A stretch of 64,000 nucleotides of DNA from Tetraselmis striata (GCA_006384855.1 VCJN01003259.1:124001-188000), one strand, 5' to 3'. Counted from the first letter of the stretch, positions 12,442 through 21,702 are shown. Notes: generated by a model not told the origin, from the letters alone. Program-made: numbers and translations.

Positions 12442-12497
12442 GTCGCATGCTCGCATTCCCGCGTGGGGCGCTGTCACCAGCTCAATGGGCGGCCCAT
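12438..12497. repeat. 60-bp direct repeat, copy 2
   Basis: Identical to 11411-11470. It adjoins, and overlaps by 4 bp, the 197-bp terminal repeat, and is followed by a poly-C tract (poly-G on the element's strand). Confidence 0.9.
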
Positions 12498-12558
12498 CCC
12501 CCCCCCCCAGACGGTTGGTCGCCAGAAGGGTGAACGGCCGCTGGGCGCCAATCGACGC

Positions 12559-15500
12559 TCAGTGATGCTGGTCGCCAGCGCACGCCTCGGTGTGGAAGTG
12601 AATTGACGCCACGGAGTGACGCCACTCAGCTCGCAGTTCTCGCTCTCGCAGCTCGTTGTCGCGGAAGACCGCGAGCCACAGGGTTGATCGGCGCGTAGTG
12701 CGGTTACGCTGCATGTCGCCGGCAATAATGTGGAGCCGCCCACAATCGCCTAGATGCCGTAGCCACTGCATGCGCGGGGAAGGTCCCTGCGCGATGTAGA
12801 AGATTGGTACTTGCACGAAAAGGATGTCCGCGCATGACGCCATGATTGGCAGCGCCAGATCAAGTAGTTGGAACCACGGGGAGGTCACCACTATGAAAGG
12901 GGCCTCTAACCGCGGCTGTGTTGTCATCATCGTCGTCGTCATCATCGTCGTCATCGCCACAGTTGCGGTTACATCGCGAGCGCACTGGTACACAAAGGAT
13001 TCCAGCGCGTCCTCGCACATCTCAGTTTGGTACACCGGATTGAAGTCGTTGTTGATCACTGTCGCACCGCACGGCCGCAAGGCCTCAGCGGTGCTGCCAT
13101 GTCCCGCCCACGGATCAAAGATTACTCGGCCGCGCCAGCTGATCACGTTGGCTAGCGCAGCGTACTCGCTCACTTGGTTACTGATTGCCGGTAGACAGTC
13201 ATTGGCTGCTTGAAGGTTGTTCATCGTTCTCGTCACAGTTGCTGGGTGCCAGGCGCCAGGCATGCCCCAGTTCAGTCTCGCTGCCACTGCCGCTCTTGTC
13301 GGCTGCAAAGGCGGGGCAGGGTCTTGAATCTCCTCGTCGCTGTCGTCGTTGTCACTGATTGTTGTGGCGGCTAAAGCCACCGATGTCCACTGTGCCGGCA
13401 ACGCTGCGTCATCAGCGCTGCACTCCGCACACCGCCATGCCCCCCGCGGCACACGTGCCACAGGTGGCTGATGACACAACTTGTGCCAGCCTCGTTCACA
13501 GTCTTCGCAGATGATGATCGGGTTGCGCTGGGTGCTGACGCGCCCGTCGCACTCCTCGCACGCCATATTTGGGTCTTCAAATCCTGCCGGCAACACCACG
13601 TATGGAACGGCGCACCGCGCCAGCTCCTCAACGCGCACGCGCGCCGTGTCGCCGTCAGCTCCTTGGATGACCACCACTCCGTTGTCGTTCACCTCGTAAA
13701 CCTTGTAGACAGCCGGTCGCACTCGTGGATCGAGCGCGTCTTGCTGCCGCTGTTGCACGTAGACGAAGTCGCCGGGGCTGAAGCGTTGCACTCCGGGCGC
13801 CACCAACCCCGCGCGCCTCCTGCGATAGCGCATCACTTCACGATGCTGCGCCGCTTCCACGTTGTGCATCGCCGTCGGCACCATGAGCGCCAAACGCTCC
13901 GCGCGCACTGTCATCAGCTCCCACATGCCCTCCGGGCTGTTGAAGTCCACGGCGCTCTCCTCAAAGAGCGCTCTCGCCTGCGCGGGAAACACGGGTGCCC
14001 TGCCGTACACCAACTCGTATGGGCTGTACCTGGTGCTGGCTTGCTTGCTGCAACGGTAGCCCAGCTCGATGGAAGGCAGAAAAGTGTCCCACACGACGCG
14101 CTTGCCGGGCTGAACCACATAGCGCATCAGTGCCTCCTTGACTGTTTTCACCATCCCTTCCGCCAACCCATTGGGCTGCGGATGATAGGGCAGCGGCTTC
14201 GGATGATCGATGTCATGCTCCACGAGAAGCTCGTGGAACTCGCCGCTGAACTCGGTACCGCCGTCGGTACACACCTCGCCTGGCGCCGCGAAACGCGCCA
14301 GCACTCTCTCTTGAAAGGCTTGTCGTATGTTGGCTGCCTCCTTGGTGCGCAGCGGCACCAACTCCACCCACTTGCTCGCCGCTTCCACCATCACCAACAC
14401 CCAGACATTGCGACTGCGGGTGGCCTCAAAAGGCCCCGCCAAGTCCAAGTGCCAGCGGTAGAACATGCCGAAGTGCGGCAGCGGCTGCATGTCCAGCGGT
14501 GAGGCTGCCTTTGGGCGACCGCTGGTGCCGCCGGGTCGATGTTGCAGCCGATCGCAGTCCGGACACGCCTTCTTGACTCGGGCTACATCCTCCACCATCC
14601 CTGGCCAGAAATATGAAGCGGCGATAACACTGCGCAGCCGATCCCGCCCCAAATGGCCCATCTTGACATGCACATCCATAATCACCGTGTCTCGCTCACT
14701 GGGTGGCGGTACCTCGCGGTGCGTGCCGTCCTTGTGTAAATACCACAAGATGTTGTTTCTCCATGTATAGCGGGCATAAGGTTGCGGCATGTTGACGTTG
14801 CCCGCCTGCAGCTCCGCCATCGCCTCCGCGTCCATCCACGGATCGCCTCTCCGCGGTCCCGCCGTCAGCTCGCCGGTAACCGCCACCAAGTCGCCGTTGG
14901 CCGTGCCCTCATGGGCGGTGTCCAGCACGCGGCGTCGCGCCCATGCTGACAGCTCCGGCTGCCGGCTGCTCTGAGCCGTTGCGCACCAAAAGGCTGCCGC
15001 ATGTCGCACGGTGCCCTCCGGTGAAAACTCACCGCGCCCATCCAGCTCCGTTGGGTCGCCCTCCACGGGCCCCCGACTCAGACAATCTGCGTTGACGTGG
15101 TGAGCGCCCTTCCGATAGCGTACCACGAAGTCGTACTCGCTGAGCCTCATCGCCCACCGCGCCAACTTCCCACGAAGCTGAGCGGTGTTCATCAGCCATT
15201 CCAAAGGCCGATGATCTGTCACCACCACAAACTGCCTGCCAAACAGATAGTATCTGAACTTGTCCATGCCATACAACATGGCAAGACACTCACCCTCATA
15301 GCTGGCATAGTTGGGCTCCGCGCCTTGGCAGGTGCGGCTCGCAAACTCCACCACGTACTCCTGTCCTTCGTCGTCCTCCTGCGCCAACACCGCGCCCAAT
15401 CCAGCTCCGCTGAAATCGGTGTGCAGGATGAAAGGGCGGCTCCAATCCGGATTTCTCAGCACGGGAGCTGAAACCAGGTCTGCCTTGAGCTGCTCGAAGG

Positions 15501-17862
15501 CTCGTTGCTGCTCCGATCCCCACTCCCACGGCACCTTGCCAGTGAGCTTGGTCAGCGGCTTGCGCTTGACTGCAACTTGCTCGATGAACTTACCGTAGTA
15601 GCCCACCATGCCGAGGAAGCGCCGAAGCCCCGCAACGTCAGTCGGCGGCGGCATCTTCACCACAGCCTCCACCTTGGAGTGCTGCGGGAATACGCCTTCG
15701 CCGTCGACCCAATGGCCCAAGAAAGCAATCTGCCTCACGGCCATGCGCCCCTTGCCGGGCGCCAGTCTGATGCCCGCCGTTGCGAGCCTCTGAAACACCG
15801 TCTCCAAATGCTGAAGGTGCTGCTGAAACACCTCAGCGTCGCTCATCTCGGCTGCGCCTGAAAAGACACAGATGTCATCGGCGTAAACCGCCACGAACGG
15901 CAGATCGCCAAGGGCCTCATCCATGACACGCTGCCATGCTTGGCTGGCGTTCTTGAAGCCCATCGCCATCCGGCACCACTCATACTGCCGGTCGCTGCCC
16001 CAAAAGGCAGTCTTGTGTCGGTCCTCCTCTGCGATGGGCAGCTGATGAAACGCCGACTTGGCGTCAAACCCGCTGTACATGCGCGCGCCTGCGACCTTGC
16101 TGAGTAGCTCGTCTGTCTTGGGCATACAATACGCCCACGACTCAGTGACACTGTTCAACGGGCGAGCGTCCAAACACACCCGGATCCCGGTCCAGTTGCC
16201 GTCGTCGTCCTTCTTCGGTGGACACACTACTGGGATGCTGTAGGGAGATTGGCTCTCGCGGATCGCCCCAGCTGCCAACAGCTCCTTGCACCAGCTGTCC
16301 ACGAAGTCCCACTCAGTCTTGCTCAATCGGTACTTGGGTCGCTTGATGGGCTGCGTGTTGGTCGTCGGTATCCTGAACTCCCAGTGGTTGACGGCCGGTA
16401 GGTCGCTGACGGACCACACCCACACGTCATCCCAAAAGCTGTCGCAGAGCTCCACTAGCTGTTGTTGCTGTGAAGCCTCGCACTCGCGCCCGCACCGCCA
16501 GTGTTTCTCAGGATCCTTCAGGCTGCGAACATCCTCCACGTGATCATTCATACTTGCCTGCGTGTAGCCACGATTGGCCCACGCAGCAGCGCTACTCCGT
16601 TCCGCAGTCCCGCCGCCGTCCGACACGGCGTTGGCGCCGAAAGCTCGGCGCCCCGCCCTGCTTGTCGCCGTCACCTCGCGGCGGTAGCGCGCGCTCGCGC
16701 GCACCATCACTGCCACGAACATGGCTAACACCGTGGTGTTGCCGAGACGACTCGCCTCGCCGAAGTGCATTGACGTGCCGCCCAACCAAATGAGCAGCAG
16801 CCAGCAGCATAGCGCCTGTTGACACAGCTGCTGCCATGCTCTCCCGCAGGATCTCTGCATCCTGTGTTGCTCTCGTCTCTCTCGTTCCGCGCGCTGAGCT
16901 GCCTGGGCAGCCCGAGCTGCGCGCTCCAGCTCCTCCAAGTCCCTCAGTCGCTGCTGCTCCACGAAGAGCTGCCCGACGATCCACGCTACGCTGTGCAGAC
17001 CCATGGCATTGCCTATGAGGCGCTCATGGTCCGGCAGCGATATGCCGTGAATTACGTTCGGCTCGTAACCGAAAAGCTCCTCCTTCAGGTGGACAGTGGG
17101 CCGTTCCCACTCGCCCGTGTTGATGTTGAACAACATGCCGGCCCCCTCGCCGGAATAGGCATCTGAGTCCGATCGCGCCAAGATCGTTGGCAACGCGCGT
17201 GGCTGCCCCGGTTTGTTGACGCGAACTCCGTTGGGTGGCGTCGGCAGATTGACATGCGGCCGTAGGTGCGGTGGCAGCACCTCTCGCAGCAGTCGTGGCT
17301 GCATGTCCGCCCGCCTCTCCCACGCCAACTTCAGTCTCTCCACGTCCCCCATGTTCGTCCAGAATCGTCGCACTCGGTGATGATTCGCTCCACAGCCCGC
17401 CTCATCAATCACGAGCGCTCTCCCGATGATCTTCGTGATGTATTTCTCAGACTCTTTGATGTACAGTCTCTCGTCTCCGCTCGTATCCACGTTCTCCAGC
17501 AGCCACCCCACGCCGGTGGGCTGCTTCTCCTCGAGCTTCTCGATGAACGCGGCCACGTGAAAGAGCAAACGTGACCTCCGGTCGCGCAATCCTAGCGCGT
17601 TGCGATTGGCTCTGCTCATGCCTGGGCAAGGCCATCCACACCCCACTATGTCTATGTATGGCAGGCGCCTCACGTCCTCCGTTGTGATCGCCGTGATGTC
17701 CTGTGGAAACGAGTCCCACCCCTTGATCGCGCTAGCTGGTAGTAGATCCGGATATCTCCTACTGAGCTCCTTGAACACGCTGCCCAGCGGCCTTGCGGGC
17801 TGCCGGGTCGATGTCCGAATGCCGGTATCTGGCCACCTTCTGACCGTTGGCCAGCATGGCAT
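12559..17862 (-). CDS. Gypsy ORF2: C5-methyltransferase / RT / RNase H / integrase / PHD / second methyltransferase-like polyprotein
   Basis: Uninterrupted 1767-codon frame. Residues about 45-305 continue a C5-cytosine methyltransferase begun in ORF1: motif IV GCGWPCPGMS (catalytic Cys near 77), motif VI ENV (about 121), motif VIII-like HHRVRRFW, motif X LIGNAM. Two hydrophobic stretches follow (about 347-395). Reverse transcriptase lies at about 475-700 with YADD near 660, RNase H with HTDFSGAGLG near 814, and the integrase HHCC zinc region at about 1070-1107. The D,D,E core is marked by HLDLAGPF (about 1137), DGGTEFSGEF (about 1200) and PQPNGLAEGM (about 1231). A C4HC3 PHD finger spans about 1432-1478 (CEECDG, CEDCERGWHKLC, WRCAEC). 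The C-terminal domain has a SAM-binding-like FDPWAGHGST (about 1584) and VVTSPWF (about 1661). The initiator is unclear because translation probably enters from ORF1. The chromatin-reading and DNA-methylating roles are inferred. Confidence 0.9.
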   Translation of the reverse strand: MPCWPTVRRWPDTGIRTSTRQPARPLGSVFKELSRRYPDLLPASAIKGWDSFPQDITAITTEDVRRLPYIDIVGCGWPCPGMSRANRNALGLRDRRSRLLFHVAAFIEKLEEKQPTGVGWLLENVDTSGDERLYIKESEKYITKIIGRALVIDEAGCGANHHRVRRFWTNMGDVERLKLAWERRADMQPRLLREVLPPHLRPHVNLPTPPNGVRVNKPGQPRALPTILARSDSDAYSGEGAGMLFNINTGEWERPTVHLKEELFGYEPNVIHGISLPDHERLIGNAMGLHSVAWIVGQLFVEQQRLRDLEELERAARAAQAAQRAERERREQHRMQRSCGRAWQQLCQQALCCWLLLIWLGGTSMHFGEASRLGNTTVLAMFVAVMVRASARYRREVTATSRAGRRAFGANAVSDGGGTAERSSAAAWANRGYTQASMNDHVEDVRSLKDPEKHWRCGRECEASQQQQLVELCDSFWDDVWVWSVSDLPAVNHWEFRIPTTNTQPIKRPKYRLSKTEWDFVDSWCKELLAAGAIRESQSPYSIPVVCPPKKDDDGNWTGIRVCLDARPLNSVTESWAYCMPKTDELLSKVAGARMYSGFDAKSAFHQLPIAEEDRHKTAFWGSDRQYEWCRMAMGFKNASQAWQRVMDEALGDLPFVAVYADDICVFSGAAEMSDAEVFQQHLQHLETVFQRLATAGIRLAPGKGRMAVRQIAFLGHWVDGEGVFPQHSKVEAVVKMPPPTDVAGLRRFLGMVGYYGKFIEQVAVKRKPLTKLTGKVPWEWGSEQQRAFEQLKADLVSAPVLRNPDWSRPFILHTDFSGAGLGAVLAQEDDEGQEYVVEFASRTCQGAEPNYASYEGECLAMLYGMDKFRYYLFGRQFVVVTDHRPLEWLMNTAQLRGKLARWAMRLSEYDFVVRYRKGAHHVNADCLSRGPVEGDPTELDGRGEFSPEGTVRHAAAFWCATAQSSRQPELSAWARRRVLDTAHEGTANGDLVAVTGELTAGPRRGDPWMDAEAMAELQAGNVNMPQPYARYTWRNNILWYLHKDGTHREVPPPSERDTVIMDVHVKMGHLGRDRLRSVIAASYFWPGMVEDVARVKKACPDCDRLQHRPGGTSGRPKAASPLDMQPLPHFGMFYRWHLDLAGPFEATRSRNVWVLVMVEAASKWVELVPLRTKEAANIRQAFQERVLARFAAPGEVCTDGGTEFSGEFHELLVEHDIDHPKPLPYHPQPNGLAEGMVKTVKEALMRYVVQPGKRVVWDTFLPSIELGYRCSKQASTRYSPYELVYGRAPVFPAQARALFEESAVDFNSPEGMWELMTVRAERLALMVPTAMHNVEAAQHREVMRYRRRRAGLVAPGVQRFSPGDFVYVQQRQQDALDPRVRPAVYKVYEVNDNGVVVIQGADGDTARVRVEELARCAVPYVVLPAGFEDPNMACEECDGRVSTQRNPIIICEDCERGWHKLCHQPPVARVPRGAWRCAECSADDAALPAQWTSVALAATTISDNDDSDEEIQDPAPPLQPTRAAVAARLNWGMPGAWHPATVTRTMNNLQAANDCLPAISNQVSEYAALANVISWRGRVIFDPWAGHGSTAEALRPCGATVINNDFNPVYQTEMCEDALESFVYQCARDVTATVAMTTMMTTTMMTTQPRLEAPFIVVTSPWFQLLDLALPIMASCADILFVQVPIFYIAQGPSPRMQWLRHLGDCGRLHIIAGDMQRNRTTRRSTLWLAVFRDNELRERELRAEWRHSVASIHFHTEACAGDQHH

Positions 17863-19465
17863 TCAACACGGCAACGTAGCCTCCGCCACATGGCTCGTAC
17901 AGGCTGATGCCCTCTTCGCGGGTGCTCAGCCTCGCCAGCCCGTGACGCTGCAGGCTCTGCACCTCCCGCAAAGGCGGTAGGTCTGCCGGCTCGCAGGTCT
18001 TGGACTCTTGCACGTCACGCCGTGAGGGTTCGTGGGCGGCGTGGCTGTGAGACACGTCACTGCCCCCCCCACTCTCCTCCCCCATCTCATCATCGCCGAG
18101 CTCCACCCCATGGCAGTAGCTCGCTCTCTCCACGCGCACCACAGGTTGGTGCTCGCGTACCCGCCGCTCCCACGCCGTTTGACTGAGCAGTGGCACTCTG
18201 CCGGCCGGTCGGTTGGGTGCGCGGAAAGTGCAGATCCTGGTCGCCGGGTCCGGTCGCAGCCCGAGGGCTGTGATGGTGGGTCCACCGAGCAGCAAGCCCG
18301 GTGCCTCGCCTCCATTCTCGTACACGCGCGGTGCGTGATGAGCTGCCATGATTGAGGTGACGGGGTCCCGAAGCGTGAAGACCACGCCATCCCGCAATCG
18401 TCGTTGTTGCTCGCATGAGCGCTTGCCATTGGCGAGCACCACCACCATGTCGACGTCCACCCACCCGCCAGCGCCCTTCACCACGGCCTCCGCCGCGCTT
18501 GGTTCCATCGCTGACGCGTTCATGCGGGTGTGGCTGCTCCCGCCGTCGGAAATGGTCTCGCACTGCAGCAGGGTATTGTTGGCGTGCAACTCGCACGTGA
18601 TGGTGTCAAGCCGAGCCGTCTCCGGCTGCTCCTTCGCCTCAGCCCCCGTGGGCTGAAGGGCAAAAATGCCCTTGTGGGCGACTTCCGCCTGCTGCTCCAG
18701 GCAGCGTCGGGTCTCAGACCCTTTGGGCAGCCGTAGTGCTTGCTCCCTGATGTCTGCCTCAGTGGCACTGCGTCGATAGTCAGTGGCGGGTTCCCACTTG
18801 CCGCTGCGGCGACATACTGATGCCTCCTCAACCGCCGTGCTGGCATTGCGCTGCGCATTTGCACGCTTGCGATCTTCCTCCTCCTCGCGTTGTCTCGCGA
18901 GTTGACCTGGCCGGTAAATGGCAAAAGACCGTTCAGTCTCAGCCTCTCCGCCAGCGGTCTTCTCCTCCGCGGTAGACTTGCCGCCGCTTTGTTGGTCAGC
19001 GACCTCCTCCACCATCATCAGCGCTGCCTCGAAGGCGCGCTCCCCGCTCGAGGTCCTGGCTGAGTGAGCGTGGCTGCTGATCGGCTCGGTACTCAGGGCA
19101 CCGCCGCCCCATGCTGTTGCCATGACGCTCTCCATCATCCCGCCGCCGCTGCGCTCGAGCTGGTAAGCCTCCATCAGGCTGATGGAGACTCGCTTGCTCT
19201 CCAGAGCACGCATGACAGCATGCTTCTCCCAGCCATCCTCCACGGGCTCGTGCTTGACCAGCCGCTTGGCGATCTCCATCAGTGGCATGCGCGGCTGTCC
19301 ACCGCCGTTGGCCAGTGACACAGGCACCGTGACGCTCTGAGCTGCGCTGGTAAGCTTCGCCGTCAGCTCTGTACGGCTGTGCATTTGCTGCGCCATCTCC
19401 ATCGATGGGGTGGTGAAGCCGCGAGGCAGCCTCCGCTGCCTGGCCTCACGTTCTCCGTCCTCCAT
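17759..19465 (-). CDS. Gypsy ORF1: gag-like region, aspartic protease-like domain and N-terminal part of C5 methyltransferase
   Basis: 568 codons from the first Met inside the right LTR; the frame stays open upstream to 19621 within the LTR. Residues 1-250 are hydrophilic, Glu/Arg-rich and gag-like, with no zinc knuckle. A retropepsin-like domain follows: ISDGGSSHTRM near residue 305 (DGGS where DTG/DSG is usual) and LLLGGPTITALGL near 392. The last 70 residues match C5-methyltransferase motifs I and II (ISLYEPCGG, then HSDIDPAARKAA). The frame stops at 17759 just as the homology continues in ORF2, one base shifted, with 104 nt of overlap. Dropping one G at 17769-17770 (minus-strand AAGGAG) restores continuity into RRYPDLLP. 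A +1 ribosomal shift, a mutation or an assembly error could each explain it. Confidence 0.75.
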   Translation of the reverse strand: MEDGEREARQRRLPRGFTTPSMEMAQQMHSRTELTAKLTSAAQSVTVPVSLANGGGQPRMPLMEIAKRLVKHEPVEDGWEKHAVMRALESKRVSISLMEAYQLERSGGGMMESVMATAWGGGALSTEPISSHAHSARTSSGERAFEAALMMVEEVADQQSGGKSTAEEKTAGGEAETERSFAIYRPGQLARQREEEEDRKRANAQRNASTAVEEASVCRRSGKWEPATDYRRSATEADIREQALRLPKGSETRRCLEQQAEVAHKGIFALQPTGAEAKEQPETARLDTITCELHANNTLLQCETISDGGSSHTRMNASAMEPSAAEAVVKGAGGWVDVDMVVVLANGKRSCEQQRRLRDGVVFTLRDPVTSIMAAHHAPRVYENGGEAPGLLLGGPTITALGLRPDPATRICTFRAPNRPAGRVPLLSQTAWERRVREHQPVVRVERASYCHGVELGDDEMGEESGGGSDVSHSHAAHEPSRRDVQESKTCEPADLPPLREVQSLQRHGLARLSTREEGISLYEPCGGGYVAVLNAMLANGQKVARYRHSDIDPAARKAAGQRVQGAQ

Positions 19466-19550
19466 GCGCACCGTGTTGACGCCATGGCGTTGAGCCTCCG
19501 TGCTCTTACGCTGTGGGCGCAACTGGCTGGCTGCTGCCAGCCCCACCACC

Positions 19551-19747
19551 TCTGATCTCCGGTATGTATGTCTCCTTGCGCCTCGCTCAGGGCTATGGCC
19601 AGGGTATGGAACCCTAACCAATCAGGTGCCCTGCCTGTGGTCTCAACCGGGTATGGAACCCTAGCTTTAACCCTAGCCGGCCCGGAAGGGCTTGGCTGTC
19701 CCGTTCTTCACGCGCACGCGGATATGACGGATGCTGCGGCAGCTGCC
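19551..19747 (-). repeat. Gypsy 5' LTR (197-bp terminal direct repeat, right copy)
   Basis: Identical to 12245-12441. Reading inward on the minus strand it is followed by GGTGGTGGGGCTGGC, whose TGGTGGGGCTGG could be a tRNA primer-binding site. Immediately outside (19748 on) lies LINE-like sequence, so the element may have inserted into, or be truncated by, that fragment. Confidence 0.85.
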
Positions 19748-19786
19748 AGGGACCAAAGGGACCCCCGCCCCGGGCGGGGTAGGCTA

Positions 19787-20659
19787 TCAGCCGCGGCGAG
19801 GACGCTTGCAGCCAATGACCCGGGTCATAGCAACACATGCCGACGAGCGACGCGGCGCAGGCGCAGGAGTACCATCACGTGCCGCACGCGCGGGCGCGAC
19901 CCCGCCAAGAACGTTGTCTGCATGTGCCATGTTGATGAGCAAGGAGAAACGGCGGCGCCACGCAGACAAGAGCTGGCCGATTTTTTGGCCAGTGTGTGTG
20001 TGGCTAGCTTTCGCGAGCTCCACCAAGAAAGCCTCGGCGTGCGGGGCCAGCGAGCCAAACTCGGAAACGGCGAAAGGAACAAAGCGAAGCATGCCGGCGG
20101 CGTTTCGGACACCCTCGTCATACTTCTGGATTTTGTGGCGCTCTGCAGCCCTCAAAGCAGTCGTTGGATCCGAGCTTGACACGCCGAGGATGGGGGCAAT
20201 AATGGTGGTATCGATAGCAACCGTGTTTCCGCGGATACCGCCATACCCGAAAAGCCCAACATCGGCCGGCCGGCCGTCGCTGCCCTTCGGGAGAGAAACA
20301 AGCACCGACGGGTCCGTGAGGATCTGGACACCCACGCCCAGCGCGGACTTCACGTCGTGGCAAATGTCGGAAAGGCCATGTGCGGCCCACTCGTGTGCGG
20401 CGTGATTGGAGACGCCCCCAGAGCAACGTGCCACGTGATCAGCGTATGCGACCGCCCAAGTTGAAGGAGTGAACTCCACGCCAGCATCCTCAAAACGGGC
20501 CAGCATACCTTGTACCGAGAAGGAGCAAGAAGCACAAGGGCATGGCTCGCCAAGGGAGAGGACAGGAGCCGCCGGAAGGCCAAATGGGCGGCAAGCGGCA
20601 ACACGGAACATGGAATCGTAGTATGCAACACAGGTACTACGCGGTACCTGCGTCGGCAC
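19787..20659 (-). pseudogene. LINE-like retroelement fragment: C-terminal zinc/endonuclease-like region
   Basis: 290-codon frame with a Cys motif (CPCASCSF), then RPADVGLFGYGG, AIDTTIIAPI and AAERHKIQKYDEG, then FVPFAVSEFGSLAPHAEAF. This D...D...K spacing ending in a 'P.AVSEFG' block is characteristic of the region after reverse transcriptase in many algal LINE-like elements, where it resembles a PD-(D/E)XK nuclease. No reverse transcriptase is present, so it is a 5'-truncated remnant. It abuts the Gypsy right LTR. It belongs to a different family from the copies at 35.7-42.4 kb and 61.4-62.4 kb. Confidence 0.65.
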
Positions 20660-21268
20660 AGGTACAGGTACTGCTGTTGCTGCTCCTGCTCGCTACGACT
20701 GGTTCGTCTTATCCCTCATCGCCCCCGGCCCTCAATCACGCACACAGTTGGTATACGAGCTTTGTACATAACGACTTTGTTCATTGGCGTAAGGATCTTG
20801 ACGACGTACTGCAATATGTGGGAGGACATGCGTTAAATACTGACTCGCAATACAGGCAAAGGTGAACACATCGGATCCAATGATGCCAAGCTGTGCATAA
20901 AAGTTGCATCGCTGGCTAGAGATCGGACGACACAGCAGGAGAAGCGGGAACGCCGGCACCTACGACCGTACGATACTGGTACGCCGATACGACAAGACAA
21001 TCATTCGCAACACTGGATTAATATACGTCGGACCATCAATCGAGCCAAATCATCATGTACGCTTGCTACTACTACTGTGTCACGCGGGCTACCTGTGCCG
21101 TCCACGTCCACAGCGCATCACGGCATCGCGCTGCCCCCGCTGCCGCCCTACGGCCGGATCGCTCGCCACCTTTCCCCATCGTCTCGCCCCCACAGACGAA
21201 GCACGCTAAACCCCGCTCACCTCCGTCCCTCTCCTAGCCAGACGTCCTTGCAACCGCTTTCGATCGCA
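20660..21268. other. Interval upstream of thioredoxin m
   Basis: Contains short GTACC-rich direct repeats near 20630-20670, then mixed sequence without coherent coding. The last 150 bases are C-rich and probably hold the thioredoxin promoter and 5' UTR. No TATA box is obvious. Confidence 0.4.
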
Positions 21269-21671
21269 ATGGCTGCCTCCATGTCTTTGGCCGCCGCTGC
21301 CCCTGCGGCTGCGATGGTCCGCGCCGCCCGTCCCCCCGCCAGCCTGCGCAGCACCTCGGCGATGGCGCCCGGCACCGCACAGCTGCGCCTGCGGGTCGCG
21401 CAGCCGGCGGGGCGCAGGGCCATGCGGGTCTCTCGCAGCTCCACCCCCTCCCACGTGGTCGCCAGCGCTGAGGCTGAGAAGGGTGAGTTGCACTGGCACG
21501 GATTTTCTTGGAGCGCCAGCGCGCTGCCAACGACAGCAGAGTACCCATACCGACCGCCGCTGGCAGTACTTAGCGGCAATATTCCCATCGCTCGCTCGCT
21601 CGCTCTGGGCCCCACCAGCTCGCCAATCGGCAGTGCGAGGAACCTCCCCGTCCTTCCACGGATATCCAATA

Positions 21672-21702
<31 letters not shown>

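Larger units (their letters stand above)
12245..19747 (-). mobile_element. Ty3/Gypsy-type LTR retrotransposon carrying DNA methyltransferase domains
   Basis: About 7.5 kb, minus strand. Identical 197-bp direct repeats at 12245-12441 and 19551-19747 enclose two long overlapping reading frames: ORF1 (gag-like, protease-like, start of a C5 methyltransferase) and ORF2 (rest of the methyltransferase, RT, RNase H, integrase, PHD finger, second methyltransferase-like domain). Identical ends and long open frames suggest a young insertion. A G-rich tract (10 Gs then ATGGG on the minus strand, about 12490-12507) could be the polypurine tract. If so, the true LTR reaches about 12497 and the right copy lacks about 56 bp. 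No target-site duplication was found at the repeat edges. Confidence 0.88.

Noticed and set aside
13471-14502. 343-codon plus-strand open frame
   Set aside because: Antisense to the integrase part of Gypsy ORF2; its composition (His/Arg/Leu-rich) is what the complementary strand of that coding sequence gives.
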